Positions 7,900 to 16,461 of a stretch of 41,834 nt of DNA are shown piece by piece. The DNA comes from Candidatus Blautia stercorigallinarum (GTDB lineage: Bacteria > Bacillota > Clostridia > Lachnospirales > Lachnospiraceae). The number at the start of each line of letters is the position of its first letter. The stretch's first letter is position 1. The stretch lies in contig DXIQ01000094.1 of assembly GCA_019112785.1 (NCBI GenBank), positions 1 through 41,834 of the forward strand, written 5' to 3'. Position numbers and translations under genes: made by a program. The notes under the pieces were generated by a model, which was given only the letters and a program-made list of their open reading frames with translations, did not search any database and had not been told where the DNA came from.

Positions 7900-8745
7900 T
7901 CAGGATTCCTGAAGCAGGATCTGGTAAATATCCCGTTTGCTCACGCCCCGGTCTTTTGCCACCTGCTTCATAGCCTCCTTCTTCTCCATACCCTGGTCCA
8001 GATACAGTTCCATGTGCTCTGCCACAGACATATCCTCCCATTTTTTTCTCTCTTCTTTAACGATCTCTTCTCTGGACTTTCCTTCCAGCACCAGAACGCA
8101 CTCCCCTTTGGGCGGATTGTCCTGATACCATTTCCAGGCTTCCTCTAAAGTTCCTTTAAAAACCGTTTCATGTTTTTTGGTCAGTTCCCTGCACACCGCG
8201 ATCTTCCGGTTTCCCAGCTCATGAAAAAGCTCTTCCAATGTCTTTACCAGACGATGGGGAGCTTCATAAAGGATCAGGGTCCTGGTGTCTGTCTTCATCT
8301 CTTCCAGGATCGCCCTCCGCTCCTTTTTCTCCTGAGGCAGAAAAGCCTCGAATGAAAACCGCCGTGCAGGCAGGCCGGACATGGTAAGGGCCGTGATACA
8401 GGCTGCCGGTCCGGGAACTGAGGTCACCGGTATTCCCGCTTCCCAGCACATAGCCACCAGCTCTTCCCCCGGATCTGAAATCCCCGGAGTTCCCGCATCG
8501 GTGATCAGGGCTACCTGTTTTCCTTCTTCCATCTGGCTTACCAGCCATCTTCCCTTATCGTATTTATTATATTCGTGATAACTGGTCATAGGGGTCCTGA
8601 TCTCAAAGTGATTCAGAAGCTTTCGGCTGTTCCTGGTATCCTCTGCCGCGATCAGATCCGCTTCCTTCAGCACCCGCAGCACCCGGAAGGTGATGTCCTC
8701 CAGGTTGCCGATAGGGGTTGCACATAAATACAGCTGTCCCTTCAT
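7900..8745 (-). CDS. rsmI: 16S rRNA (cytidine1402-2'-O)-methyltransferase
   Basis: 281 residues. It transfers a methyl group from SAM to the ribose of C1402 in the ribosomal P site. LYLCATPIGNLEDITFRVL, AAEDTRNSRKLLNHF, ALITDAGTPGISDPG and SVPGPAA match the tetrapyrrole-methylase-fold RsmI signature in order. A GTG at 8754 is also in frame, but the ATG at 8745 has AGGAG at a better distance and forms an ATGA overlap with the stop of the upstream methyltransferase gene, so it is preferred. Part of a conserved housekeeping block. Confidence 0.95.
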   Translation of the reverse strand: MKGQLYLCATPIGNLEDITFRVLRVLKEADLIAAEDTRNSRKLLNHFEIRTPMTSYHEYNKYDKGRWLVSQMEEGKQVALITDAGTPGISDPGEELVAMCWEAGIPVTSVPGPAACITALTMSGLPARRFSFEAFLPQEKKERRAILEEMKTDTRTLILYEAPHRLVKTLEELFHELGNRKIAVCRELTKKHETVFKGTLEEAWKWYQDNPPKGECVLVLEGKSREEIVKEERKKWEDMSVAEHMELYLDQGMEKKEAMKQVAKDRGVSKRDIYQILLQES

Positions 8746-9494
8746 TTCTTCCACTCCTGTCCGTAAATATCCAAAACCTCCCTGGTATATACGCCGGGAG
8801 CTTCATAAACGATCAGAGGCTTTTCCACCGTCATCCTGGAACGGCCGCCTCTCATGCCCTCTATAAGTACCAGATTCGGTTCCTTATCCACATATGGGTG
8901 GACCAGACGCATCCTCTTAGGTTCTATCTTATAATGGATCATAGCCGAAAGGATCTCTGCCAGCCGGAAGGGCCGGTGTACCATGTAAAACCTCCCCTTT
9001 GGCCGGAGGACCCTGGCCCCCTGCTCTAAAATATCCTCCAGGGTGCACAATGTCTCATGACGGGCAATGGTCTTTGCCTGATTTTCTCCCGTAAGCCCAT
9101 GGCTGCCGATCATATAGGGAGGATTGGTCACAACCACGTCAAAAGAAGAACCTCCGTATATCCGGGAAGCTTCTTTAATGTCTCCCAGGGTAATGGAAAT
9201 ATCCTCCTCCAGATGGTTATAAGCCACGCTCCTTTTGGCCATTTCCGCGCTTTCCGGCTGTATTTCCAGACCTGTATACTTTCCCTGGGGATACCTTGCT
9301 TTTAATAAAATAGGGACGATCCCTGTGCCCGTCCCCATGTCCAGCGCTTTCTCTCCCGGTCTGACTTTGGCATACCAGGAAAGAAGCACCGCATCAATGC
9401 CAAAACAGAACTGCGAAGGGTTCTGTATCAGCATATATCCGTTCTGGAGGTCATCCAGCCTCTCATTCTCTCTGATCAGTCTGTTCTCTTCCAT
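8742..9494 (-). CDS. tRNA1(Val) (adenine37-N6)-methyltransferase-like (TrmN6/YfiC/YabB)
   Basis: 250 residues. The SAM site is DMGTGTGIVPILLKARYP, and the catalytic NPPYMIG motif is that of N6-adenine methyltransferases. The start region (ENERLDDLQNGYMLIQNPSQFCFGIDAVLLSWYA) is diagnostic of the TrmN6/YabB group. It overlaps rsmI by 4 nt and follows ricT by 19 nt, the arrangement seen around yaaT-yabB-rsmI in Firmicutes. RNA target inferred from the family. Confidence 0.9.
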   Translation of the reverse strand: MEENRLIRENERLDDLQNGYMLIQNPSQFCFGIDAVLLSWYAKVRPGEKALDMGTGTGIVPILLKARYPQGKYTGLEIQPESAEMAKRSVAYNHLEEDISITLGDIKEASRIYGGSSFDVVVTNPPYMIGSHGLTGENQAKTIARHETLCTLEDILEQGARVLRPKGRFYMVHRPFRLAEILSAMIHYKIEPKRMRLVHPYVDKEPNLVLIEGMRGGRSRMTVEKPLIVYEAPGVYTREVLDIYGQEWKK

Positions 9495-9513
9495 GAATGG
9501 ATGATCCTTTCTC

Positions 9514-10392
9514 CTATTTATCCTTTTCCAGTTCTTTTAAAGCCTTCATCTCTTCATCGCTGACTTTTACCTTTTTCTGTCTGGACTTAAATTTCAGCTC
9601 CGAAGCCTGATACTCTCTGACTTCCTTTTCATCATCTACATCCACGACCACCTTTACCAGCTGGCGGAGGACATTGACACTTTGTACCTCTCCCTTCAGC
9701 CCTTCAGGAGTGGTCACCTTATCTCCTGTGTTAGGCAGCTTTTTGTTCAGCTCCTCATAGGTCTCTTCTTCGTTTTTCAGACAGCACATCAGTCTGCCGC
9801 AGACTCCGGATATCTTGGATGGATTCAGAGACAGATTCTGCTCCTTTGCCATCTTGATAGAAACCGGGGCGAATTCTGAGAGGTAGGTATGACAGCATAA
9901 TTCTCTTCCGCAGATACCGATGCCTCCCAGGATCTTGGTCTCGTCTCTGACGCCGATCTGGCGCAGCTCGATCCTGGTCTTGAATACTGCTGCCAGATCC
10001 TTTACCAGCTCACGGAAATCAATCCTGCCGTCGGCAGTAAAGTAAAACAGGATCTTATTATTATCAAAGGTATATTCTACGTCGATCAGCTTCATTTCCA
10101 GTCCATGTTCCCGGATCTTCTTCTGGCAGATCTTGTAAGCTTCCTTCTCTTTTTTCCGATTAGTCTCTTCCTTCTTATCGTCCTGGGGATTGGCGATCCG
10201 GATCACTTCCTTCAGAGGCTGGACTACTTTTTCCTCCTTTACATCTCTGGGAGGCAGCACCACATTTCCGTACTCGACCCCTCTGGCAGTTTCCACGATC
10301 ACATGGTCGCCCGCTTTGATCTCCAGGTTCTTTGGTGAAAAATAATATATCTTTCCTACGTTTCGAAATCTTACTCCAATTACTCTTATCAT
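9514..10392 (-). CDS. ricT: PSP1/YaaT protein, RicT subunit of the RicAFT regulatory complex
   Basis: 292 residues. In Bacillus YaaT (RicT) joins RicA and RicF in an iron-sulfur complex that promotes RNA maturation by RNase Y and affects sporulation and competence. GDHVIVETARGVEYGNVV and the PSP1 core with GGIGICGRELCC, GVCGRLMCCL are visible; these Cys pairs are the proposed cluster ligands and all are present. The tail is lysine-rich. It starts 1 nt after the holB stop, the order known from B. subtilis. Confidence 0.94.
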   Translation of the reverse strand: MIRVIGVRFRNVGKIYYFSPKNLEIKAGDHVIVETARGVEYGNVVLPPRDVKEEKVVQPLKEVIRIANPQDDKKEETNRKKEKEAYKICQKKIREHGLEMKLIDVEYTFDNNKILFYFTADGRIDFRELVKDLAAVFKTRIELRQIGVRDETKILGGIGICGRELCCHTYLSEFAPVSIKMAKEQNLSLNPSKISGVCGRLMCCLKNEEETYEELNKKLPNTGDKVTTPEGLKGEVQSVNVLRQLVKVVVDVDDEKEVREYQASELKFKSRQKKVKVSDEEMKALKELEKDK

Positions 10393-10393
10393 G

Positions 10394-11383
10394 TCAGTTC
10401 TCCCTGATTGTCAGGAACAAAAGCTCCATAGTCAGCTCAAAATTCACATTTGCCTGAAGCCGCACTTTTGCGGTCTCAATAGCTTTGATAATATTTTCCA
10501 GGCCTTCATAAGAACTTTTGTCCGCGCGATTTTTTATGTCCTTATACTCCTGTCTGAATACCAGACCATCTATCTCATGGGTAGCTTTAAACATCAGCAC
10601 ATCCCTGAACCATACCAGAAACAGATCCAGGTATTCATAAATAGTATGTTTCTCTTCTGACAGAGTCCTGATGGCGTCTACCATCTCATAGACCTCCATA
10701 TCCTTGCTTTTCTTCAGGATCCTGAGCGCCGCCTCCATCATCTGAGAAAAATCCTCTGCCGTAGCGATCTGTTTTGCTTTTCCTACATTTCCCTGAGCAA
10801 AAGCCACGCTGATATCTGCCTGATAATCCGGAACATGAAGATCTTCCATGAGATACTGCCGGATCACTTCATCCCGCACCGGCTTAAAATTCAGAGTCAC
10901 ACACCGGGAAGAAATAGTAGGCAGAAGAGAGCCTCCGTTGTTCACCAGGAGAAGGATCACCGCATAGGCGGGAGGCTCCTCTATGGTCTTCAGCAGAGCA
11001 TTCTGAGCCTGCACCGTCATCTTCTCCGCTTCATCTACAATGTATATTTTATAGGGACCGGTATATGGCTTGATGGCCACATCCCCGATCAGCTGTTCCC
11101 TGATATCCTCAATACCGATAGAGTTGGGTTTCTCGTGGGTCACGTAAATAATGTCCGGATGATTCCGGTTCATGGCTTTTTTACAGGAACTGCACTGCAG
11201 ACATGGTTCTTTTCCGTGTTTCTCGCACTGCAATGTCATGGCAAAGATCTTTGCCAGAAGCTTTTTGCCGCTTCCCTTCTCTCCTGCAAAAATATAGGAA
11301 TGGGAAACCTTGTCCATAGCCGCAGCATTCTGTAAATGTTTGATCACTTCTTCATGTCCTAATACTTTTTCCATTTCCTGCAT
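10394..11383 (-). CDS. holB: DNA polymerase III delta-prime subunit
   Basis: 329 residues from the ATG at 11383 (MQEMEKVLGHEEV), which has GAGGTGG upstream; in-frame codons up to 11476 lack a ribosome binding site. It is part of the clamp loader. FAGEKGSGKK is the P-loop, CEKHGKEPCLQCSSC the four-cysteine zinc module and YIVDEAEKM the Walker B region; IEEPPAYAVILLL and TISSRCVTLNF complete the AAA+ domain. Gene order holB-ricT-trmN6-rsmI is conserved in Firmicutes. A weak promoter (TTCACA-18-TATCAT on the minus strand) may lie at about 11425-11455. Confidence 0.94.
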   Translation of the reverse strand: MQEMEKVLGHEEVIKHLQNAAAMDKVSHSYIFAGEKGSGKKLLAKIFAMTLQCEKHGKEPCLQCSSCKKAMNRNHPDIIYVTHEKPNSIGIEDIREQLIGDVAIKPYTGPYKIYIVDEAEKMTVQAQNALLKTIEEPPAYAVILLLVNNGGSLLPTISSRCVTLNFKPVRDEVIRQYLMEDLHVPDYQADISVAFAQGNVGKAKQIATAEDFSQMMEAALRILKKSKDMEVYEMVDAIRTLSEEKHTIYEYLDLFLVWFRDVLMFKATHEIDGLVFRQEYKDIKNRADKSSYEGLENIIKAIETAKVRLQANVNFELTMELLFLTIREN

Positions 11384-11511
11384 TGCAATCCACCTCAATT
11401 CCTGCTTTAAATCTGCATTTCTATCTATGATAACACAAAGCAGCGAGCCATGTGAATATTTATATTCCTTTGGCAACTGCCGATGATACTAGTGTACCAC
11501 ACATTTCTTGT

Positions 11512-12099
11512 TTACTGCAACTTTTGTATACAGTTTTTCAGCTCATTTACACAGCTTTCCAGGTCAATATTCCGGAAACGCTTTACAATCCCGGCCTTTT
11601 TCAGATTCTCTTCGGAAAAATCCTCCTCGTCTGCCAGAAACCTCCTGCACATCTCCGCATATTTTGGTTCCGGCTGAAGCTCTTCTCTGCGGATGGCCCG
11701 TTTCAGCCGCTCTCCGTCTTCCACTTCTATATAAAGTGGACACAGATTCTCCTCCCCGAAATATTCCTTCATATGGATATAAGATTCCAGAGTTCCGATC
11801 CCCAGATAATTTTTCTTTTCCAGTTCGATCTGACCGTCATCAGCAGTAAAATAGATCCAGGGACCGTAGACGGTCTGATAGGTCCTGGCTTCAATGATCT
11901 TTCCAAGCTTCTCATATTCCCGGAAGGTTTCCTCTTTTACAAAATAGTACTCTCTTCCCGGCTGTTCCCCCTGGCGCATAGGCCTGGTAGTGTAAAGGAT
12001 AATATTCCTCAGTTCCAGTTCCTTATCCTCCAGGAGTCTTCTGTATATGGTGTCCTTTCCCGATGAACTTTTTCCCATAATATAAAATATTTTTCCCAT
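11512..12099 (-). CDS. Guanylate kinase-like P-loop protein (second, diverged Gmk)
   Basis: 195 residues from the ATG at 12099 (GAGG upstream); the frame is open to 12135 but without a start signal. GKIFYIMGKSSSGKDT is a P-loop of the guanylate kinase type with SSSGKDT in place of the usual SGAGKGT. YTTRPMRQGEQPGREYYFV retains the GMP-binding region of true Gmk, and the lid and C-terminal part are shorter and diverged. It sits between a pyridoxal-phosphate decarboxylase and holB. GMP/dGMP phosphorylation is plausible, but a regulatory or altered-substrate role cannot be excluded, since a canonical gmk normally sits elsewhere (near rpoZ). Confidence 0.75.
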   Translation of the reverse strand: MGKIFYIMGKSSSGKDTIYRRLLEDKELELRNIILYTTRPMRQGEQPGREYYFVKEETFREYEKLGKIIEARTYQTVYGPWIYFTADDGQIELEKKNYLGIGTLESYIHMKEYFGEENLCPLYIEVEDGERLKRAIRREELQPEPKYAEMCRRFLADEEDFSEENLKKAGIVKRFRNIDLESCVNELKNCIQKLQ

Positions 12100-12162
12100 T
12101 TTTTTCCTCTTTATTTCCCTGGCAGCAAATCCCACAGGACTACCGGCTCGCCGCCATATCTA

Positions 12163-13629
12163 TTATATCTTAACTGTTTTTATTTTTTTCATACTGTAAT
12201 CTGAAAGCCCCTGAAGCTCCAGTCCCTGCTCCTGCCAGAGACCGGCCCTCTGTATAAACTCCCGGCTGATCTCCTCTCCGGGGGCCAGAATGGGGATTCC
12301 CGGGGGATACAGATAGGCAAACTCCCCGGATATCTCTCCGGCGCTGTGCTCCAGATCTCTTTCTTCCATCTCTGATTCCATAGCCCGGGCTATGGTCATC
12401 TCCTGTCTGGGCCGGAGTTCTTCCGGATATTTTTCAAAAGAAGGGATGATCTTTCTGTGAATTCCTGCTTTTGTGCGATACGCCTGATCAAGTCCGGAAT
12501 CTATGGCCTCCAGAGCCTGTATCAGTCTCTCAAATCCTTCTTCTGTATCCATAACACTGGTAAGGGCCAGCACATATCCCGGCGCTTCCATTTCCATCTC
12601 CAGCCCGTATTTTTCCCTCAGGATCCTGTGAAGGACCGGGCCTTCTGCACCTGTTCCGGCATCGGATATCAGGATCTTAGACAGGTCCAGATCAAAAATA
12701 TCCCCCTGACCCCGGATCTCTTTTCCCGGCAGATAAAGGTTTTTCATCTGCCGCAGTTTTCTTCTGCACTGTTCCAGCCGGAAAACATATCCGTCAAAAG
12801 CCTTTTTCCCTTCTTCTTCCAGATAACGGAGACAGGCGGTCATAGAAGCCATAAGTACATAGGAAGGGCTGCTGGTCTGATAGATTCCCAGAAAACGCTC
12901 CAGTCTTTCCCCGGACACCAGGTCAGACTGCCTGTGGATCACCGCAGTCTGAGTCAGGGAGGGTAATGTTTTATGTAAACTCTGGATCACCAGATCTCCT
13001 CCCAGGTAAAGGGCAGACTTTGGAAAACTCCCGTGAAAAGGCAGATGTGCTCCATGAGCCTCGTCCACAATAAGGGGAATGCCATATCTGTGAGCTGCCT
13101 GTGCGATCTTTTCTACATCGGACAGGATCCCGTCATAGGTGGGAGAGGTGATCAGTACCGCCTGGATATCCCGGTGTTTCTCTAAAGCAATCTCCACATC
13201 TTCCGGGGAGATTCCTCCATTAAGCCCCAGACTCATCTCCCGGGATGGATAAAGGTATACTGTCTTAAGCTGTCTTAAATAGGCGGCGTGATAAACTGCT
13301 TTATGACAATTTCGCGCCATAAGGATCTTCCCCCCAGGACTGGTGCAGGCGGACACTGCCGCCAGGATCCCGGCGGTGCTCCCATTGATCAGGAACCAGG
13401 TCTGCTCTGCCCGGAATATCCTGGCCGCATATTCCTGGGCTTCCTTCAGGATCCCCTCTGCATGGTGGAGATTGTCAAATCCTGTGATCTCTGTAATGTC
13501 TTCTTTCCAGGGATCTGTCAGATAGGGAGTCACTGCCTGTCTTTTATGACCGGGCATATGAAAAGGATACGTCTGCCCTCTTCCGTACTGATATAGTTCC
13601 CGATCCAGATATTTTCCCATCTCCTTCAT
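12163..13629 (-). CDS. Orn/Lys/Arg decarboxylase family protein (fold-type I PLP enzyme)
   Basis: 488 residues. FHMPGHKR near the N-terminus, INGSTAGILAAV, VDEAHGAHLPFH and SLHKTLPSLTQ (the PLP lysine) are the signature of the basic amino acid decarboxylases. The length is that of the short YaaO/SpeA-type enzymes of Firmicutes, which lack the N-terminal response-regulator-like wing. Product would be a polyamine precursor (cadaverine, putrescine or agmatine); substrate cannot be decided. Start: AAAGGAG at 7 nt from the ATG at 13629. In Bacillus and Clostridia this gene commonly precedes tmk/gmk-like and holB genes, as here. Confidence 0.9.
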   Translation of the reverse strand: MKEMGKYLDRELYQYGRGQTYPFHMPGHKRQAVTPYLTDPWKEDITEITGFDNLHHAEGILKEAQEYAARIFRAEQTWFLINGSTAGILAAVSACTSPGGKILMARNCHKAVYHAAYLRQLKTVYLYPSREMSLGLNGGISPEDVEIALEKHRDIQAVLITSPTYDGILSDVEKIAQAAHRYGIPLIVDEAHGAHLPFHGSFPKSALYLGGDLVIQSLHKTLPSLTQTAVIHRQSDLVSGERLERFLGIYQTSSPSYVLMASMTACLRYLEEEGKKAFDGYVFRLEQCRRKLRQMKNLYLPGKEIRGQGDIFDLDLSKILISDAGTGAEGPVLHRILREKYGLEMEMEAPGYVLALTSVMDTEEGFERLIQALEAIDSGLDQAYRTKAGIHRKIIPSFEKYPEELRPRQEMTIARAMESEMEERDLEHSAGEISGEFAYLYPPGIPILAPGEEISREFIQRAGLWQEQGLELQGLSDYSMKKIKTVKI

Positions 13630-13659
13630 CCTAAAGCTCCTTTTACTTTCTTTTTCTCC

Positions 13660-13679
13660 TTTTCGTCCATAGACGAAAA
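13660..13679 (-). promoter_or_regulatory. Perfect 8-bp hairpin in the decarboxylase leader
   Basis: TTTTCGTC-CATA-GACGAAAA, located between the predicted promoter and the start codon. It has no T-run, so it is not a terminator; it may stabilise or regulate the mRNA. Confidence 0.35.
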
Positions 13680-13697
13680 AGTATCCTGATTTTTCTC

Positions 13698-13726
13698 ATT
13701 ATACTATAAAAAGAAAAAGAGGCAAA
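13698..13726 (-). promoter_or_regulatory. Promoter of the decarboxylase operon
   Basis: On the minus strand TTTGCC (13726-13721), 17 nt, TATAAT (13703-13698). Its -35 region lies within the stem of the terminator of the preceding operon, so the two elements overlap. Confidence 0.5.
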
Positions 13727-13758
13727 GCCCGGGATTTTCATTTGACTTTGCCCCTCTC
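13711..13758 (-). terminator. Terminator of the LacI-ABC-UroD-cupin operon
   Basis: Minus-strand stem GAGGGGCAAAG...CTTTGCCTC (one bulged base) followed by TTTTTCTTTTT, about 50 nt after the cupin stop. Confidence 0.75.
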
Positions 13759-13810
13759 ACCTATAAGGAGGTATGTATTTGATCTATAGTATACAGCATT
13801 TCTGCCGCAA

Positions 13811-14206
13811 CTATCTTTTAAGTTTATCCCGGATTTCCTGTATGACCTTTGGATCTACAGGTTTTTTCCGGGTATTGGACATATCCAGGTTCTCCATGAT
13901 CAGAACCTGACTGCCCGGTGCAAGGATAATACTGTGATACTCCTTTTCCTGAACCACATACAGCCCGTCCTTTTCCAAGGCACAGAGCTGGTAATCTTCC
14001 GGATCTGTCCCTTGTTCTGAAAGGGCCAGCCAGGCTTTTCCCTTCAGAAGGACAAAAGCCTCCTGAGAGTCCTCATGGACGCCCCACTCTGTAAAAGCTG
14101 TGATTCCATTTGTTTTCTCTTCGTAAGCGTGAACGGCGATCCGCCAGCCCACACTGTTATGTATCACTTCAAATCCGGATCTCTTAGCAAGACTGATTTT
14201 TTCCAT
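13811..14206 (-). CDS. Cupin-fold protein
   Basis: 131 residues, a single small beta-barrel domain. WGVHEDSQEAFVLLKGKAWLAL resembles cupin motif 1 but retains only one of the two usual histidines plus the Glu, and EYHSIILAPGSQVLIMEN resembles motif 2 with its His. It could bind a metal with reduced ligands or act as a sugar or ligand-binding accessory. It is the last gene of the operon, 48 nt after a UroD-like gene, so it probably serves the same pathway. No specific reaction can be assigned. Confidence 0.75.
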   Translation of the reverse strand: MEKISLAKRSGFEVIHNSVGWRIAVHAYEEKTNGITAFTEWGVHEDSQEAFVLLKGKAWLALSEQGTDPEDYQLCALEKDGLYVVQEKEYHSIILAPGSQVLIMENLDMSNTRKKPVDPKVIQEIRDKLKR

Positions 14207-14254
14207 AGTTTCCGCTCCAGCTTTTCTTCTTATACTCAGATCCTCTTGGGCATC

Positions 14255-15295
14255 CTACAGTTCTACACTTCTGCATGCTTCCAGGAAATACCGGATCTGA
14301 GTATCTGACACATGATTGTCAATACCCACGCAGGAAACGGAAATCTTCTGTCCATTCTCCTGTCCGTTTTCCGCCAGATATTTTACCTCACTGAAGATAT
14401 CTTCTTTTGAAGCATTCATCAAGCGTACAGGGCTGTACCGGGCATTAAGGAAAATTCCCGGAAGATGACTGCGTACTGTTTTGATATCAGAGAATGCCCC
14501 TACCTCAGCAAAGGTCAGCCCCTTTACCTTAGAATATCCCTCTACTACATGTTCCATGGATTTTCCGCAGTGATGGATCCCGAAGTTTCCAAAAGCATCT
14601 GCCAGCTCCTGATCGTATTTCAGAAGAAATTCCTCATACAGATCATTGGAGATCATCTCCACGGAACAGTTGGAAGTAAGATAACACTCTGGTACAGTCT
14701 GGCGTACAATAGCCGTAACTCCTCCTGAAACATCATTGGAAAGCGCTTTGAACCTCTTTCCCACCTCTATGGACATCTTTGTAATCTTTTCCAGGAGTCC
14801 GTTGATCTCCTCCGGGGCCGTGTAGTAAGAAACCATCAGCTCCTGTCCCATAATATCCATAGCAATGTTCTGGATTCCCTGTAAGTTTACATAAGTTTCC
14901 ACATGACCATATTTCTCCAGGAGATAATCTATCTGTTTCTGGGTCCGCTGCCACACTTCACTGGTATCCAGATCCGGCACCTGGATCTGATCAATGCTAT
15001 CCTCGTCCAGATCCATACACTCCACCTGAGGAGAATTGTCTGCCTGATAACGGATCCCGCAGCCCATCAGTTCTGACAAAAGATATCCTGCTGCCAGTAG
15101 ATCTGTACCCAGCAAAGGTCTTTTCTGGGGGTCTTTCTCACCAATACCCAGATCTCCGAAATGCTCATAGAGCGTTCTTCTCATTTTTATATCTGCTTCC
15201 ATACGGTATTCCGGATCGTCGAAAAACTGCTGGGTAAAATCTATACCTGCATTTTCGTGCCACCAGCTTGGATGGAAGGTGATATCATATTTCAT
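14255..15295 (-). CDS. UroD-fold methyltransferase-like protein B (MtaA/CmuA-type)
   Basis: 346 residues of the uroporphyrinogen decarboxylase superfamily. The region FGIHHCGKSMEHV (His241, Cys243) and the later Cys322 (ISVSCVGIDNH) form the HxC-x(about 80)-C pattern that binds zinc in corrinoid-dependent methyltransferases such as MtaA and CmuA; true HemE lacks it. The N-terminus (FHPSWWHENAGIDF) is unlike HemE. Its start overlaps the stop of protein A by 4 nt, so the two are translationally coupled and may form a complex. No corrinoid protein is in the window, so the methyl acceptor is unknown. A role in moving or removing a methyl group is inferred, not shown. Confidence 0.78.
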   Translation of the reverse strand: MKYDITFHPSWWHENAGIDFTQQFFDDPEYRMEADIKMRRTLYEHFGDLGIGEKDPQKRPLLGTDLLAAGYLLSELMGCGIRYQADNSPQVECMDLDEDSIDQIQVPDLDTSEVWQRTQKQIDYLLEKYGHVETYVNLQGIQNIAMDIMGQELMVSYYTAPEEINGLLEKITKMSIEVGKRFKALSNDVSGGVTAIVRQTVPECYLTSNCSVEMISNDLYEEFLLKYDQELADAFGNFGIHHCGKSMEHVVEGYSKVKGLTFAEVGAFSDIKTVRSHLPGIFLNARYSPVRLMNASKEDIFSEVKYLAENGQENGQKISVSCVGIDNHVSDTQIRYFLEACRSVEL

Positions 15296-16431
15296 TTTGT
15301 GCCTGCCTCCATTTCGTGCAAACGATTATAAAGGATCTCCTGTTCCTCAGGAGTCTTACAGTAGGTAACACAGATCAGCTTCTGCTCTGGTCTCCACAGT
15401 TTCTGGAAAGCCTCAAAACTGTTTTGAGCATTTCCCACTGCCCGGGCATTGAGAATGATTCCTGTGCCGTTAAAGGCATCTCCAAACACTTCCGGTTTAT
15501 TGGGGCTGGGGTCTGTCTCAATGGTAAAGGCTCCGTCCGCGCACCGTATATTCCGGTAAGTCTGGACCATATGGATCTTCTTCTCCCAGACGCCGCAGGA
15601 ATGATATACCATTCCTCCGAACTCATCTCCCAGCTTCTCATCCAGTTCTTTAAACAGGTCTGTATAGTCCTCTTCACTGAGCATGATAGAGGTATCATCG
15701 CTTAATCCTACGCCGGTAAAGGCTCTGCTGCTGGCGAAGCCATGGCCGGGTTTTGCCAGAGCGTCTCCGATGAGCTTTTCCTGTTCTTTCAGGAAATCAA
15801 TGAGCAGGTCTGTACAAAGCGCCGCTGCCTTTTTGATTCCTTCCGGATCTTCCAGTACTTCCATAAACAGGTCCGTTACCGGAAGAAGATAGGTAAGCAT
15901 ATTCAGGGGAGACTGGATATCGCTGAAGGAAACCGGAACTTTTCCCTTGGTCTTGTCCATGAAATACTCGATCATTTCCAGATTATATTTTCCTTCAGGG
16001 GTCTGGGCGATAGGCACGAAATCTGAATCCAGGATCTCCTGGGCAGTCTCAAATTTTGCTTCTACGCTGGGGGCCTGCTCAGGCAGCCAGCGGTAGGTAC
16101 TTCCAAAGCAGGAAGCAATATACCCGATCCCATACCAGGGTTCCAGGAAATTGGCAACATCTGCTTTATAGGCCATACTTTCTTTCAGCGCTCCCAGCTG
16201 CAGGGCCAGAGACTCCTTATAGTCCCTGCATTTGTCATAAAAGACTCCGTTTGCCCGGACTCTTCGATAAACAAGAAGTCCGCTGTCTGCTTTCATAAAC
16301 TCACGGTTTTTCTCTAAAAGTCCCGCTTCATATTCCTGGTAAGCATCCAGGTCGAAGTTCTCCGGGGCTACCGGAGTCACTTCTGTTCCCTGAGAATCTC
16401 TTAAACTTGTGTCAAATTTTACTTCTCCCAT
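15292..16431 (-). CDS. UroD-fold methyltransferase-like protein A (MtaA/CmuA-type)
   Basis: 379 residues. MVYHSCGVWEKK gives His277 and Cys279, with Cys354 or Cys358 (ICVTYCKT) as the third candidate zinc ligand. The order and spacing fit the MtaA/CmuA branch of the UroD superfamily. LSEEDYTDLFKELDEKL fits the helix that precedes the zinc-site strand in this fold. It follows the permease gene by 30 nt and overlaps protein B by 4 nt. Being sandwiched between a sugar-type importer and a second paralog, it probably acts on the imported compound or a derivative. It diverges markedly from proteins B and C, so the three are not simple duplicates. Confidence 0.75.
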   Translation of the reverse strand: MGEVKFDTSLRDSQGTEVTPVAPENFDLDAYQEYEAGLLEKNREFMKADSGLLVYRRVRANGVFYDKCRDYKESLALQLGALKESMAYKADVANFLEPWYGIGYIASCFGSTYRWLPEQAPSVEAKFETAQEILDSDFVPIAQTPEGKYNLEMIEYFMDKTKGKVPVSFSDIQSPLNMLTYLLPVTDLFMEVLEDPEGIKKAAALCTDLLIDFLKEQEKLIGDALAKPGHGFASSRAFTGVGLSDDTSIMLSEEDYTDLFKELDEKLGDEFGGMVYHSCGVWEKKIHMVQTYRNIRCADGAFTIETDPSPNKPEVFGDAFNGTGIILNARAVGNAQNSFEAFQKLWRPEQKLICVTYCKTPEEQEILYNRLHEMEAGTK

Positions 16432-16461
16432 TTTCTGCTCCTCTCTTTCACCTTGTCTTTA

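Noticed and set aside
12469-12484. 16-base identity (TTTTGTGCGATACGCC) with the alarmone synthetase leader at 36447-36462
   Set aside because: It lies inside the decarboxylase coding region, in a different context; one such 16-mer match is expected by chance in a window of this size.
13764-13911. AAGGAGGT directly followed by ATG at 13773 on the + strand, a 40-50 codon frame
   Set aside because: It runs antisense into the cupin gene, has no recognisable protein features and no convincing promoter; the match to a ribosome binding site may be chance. Kept only as a curiosity.
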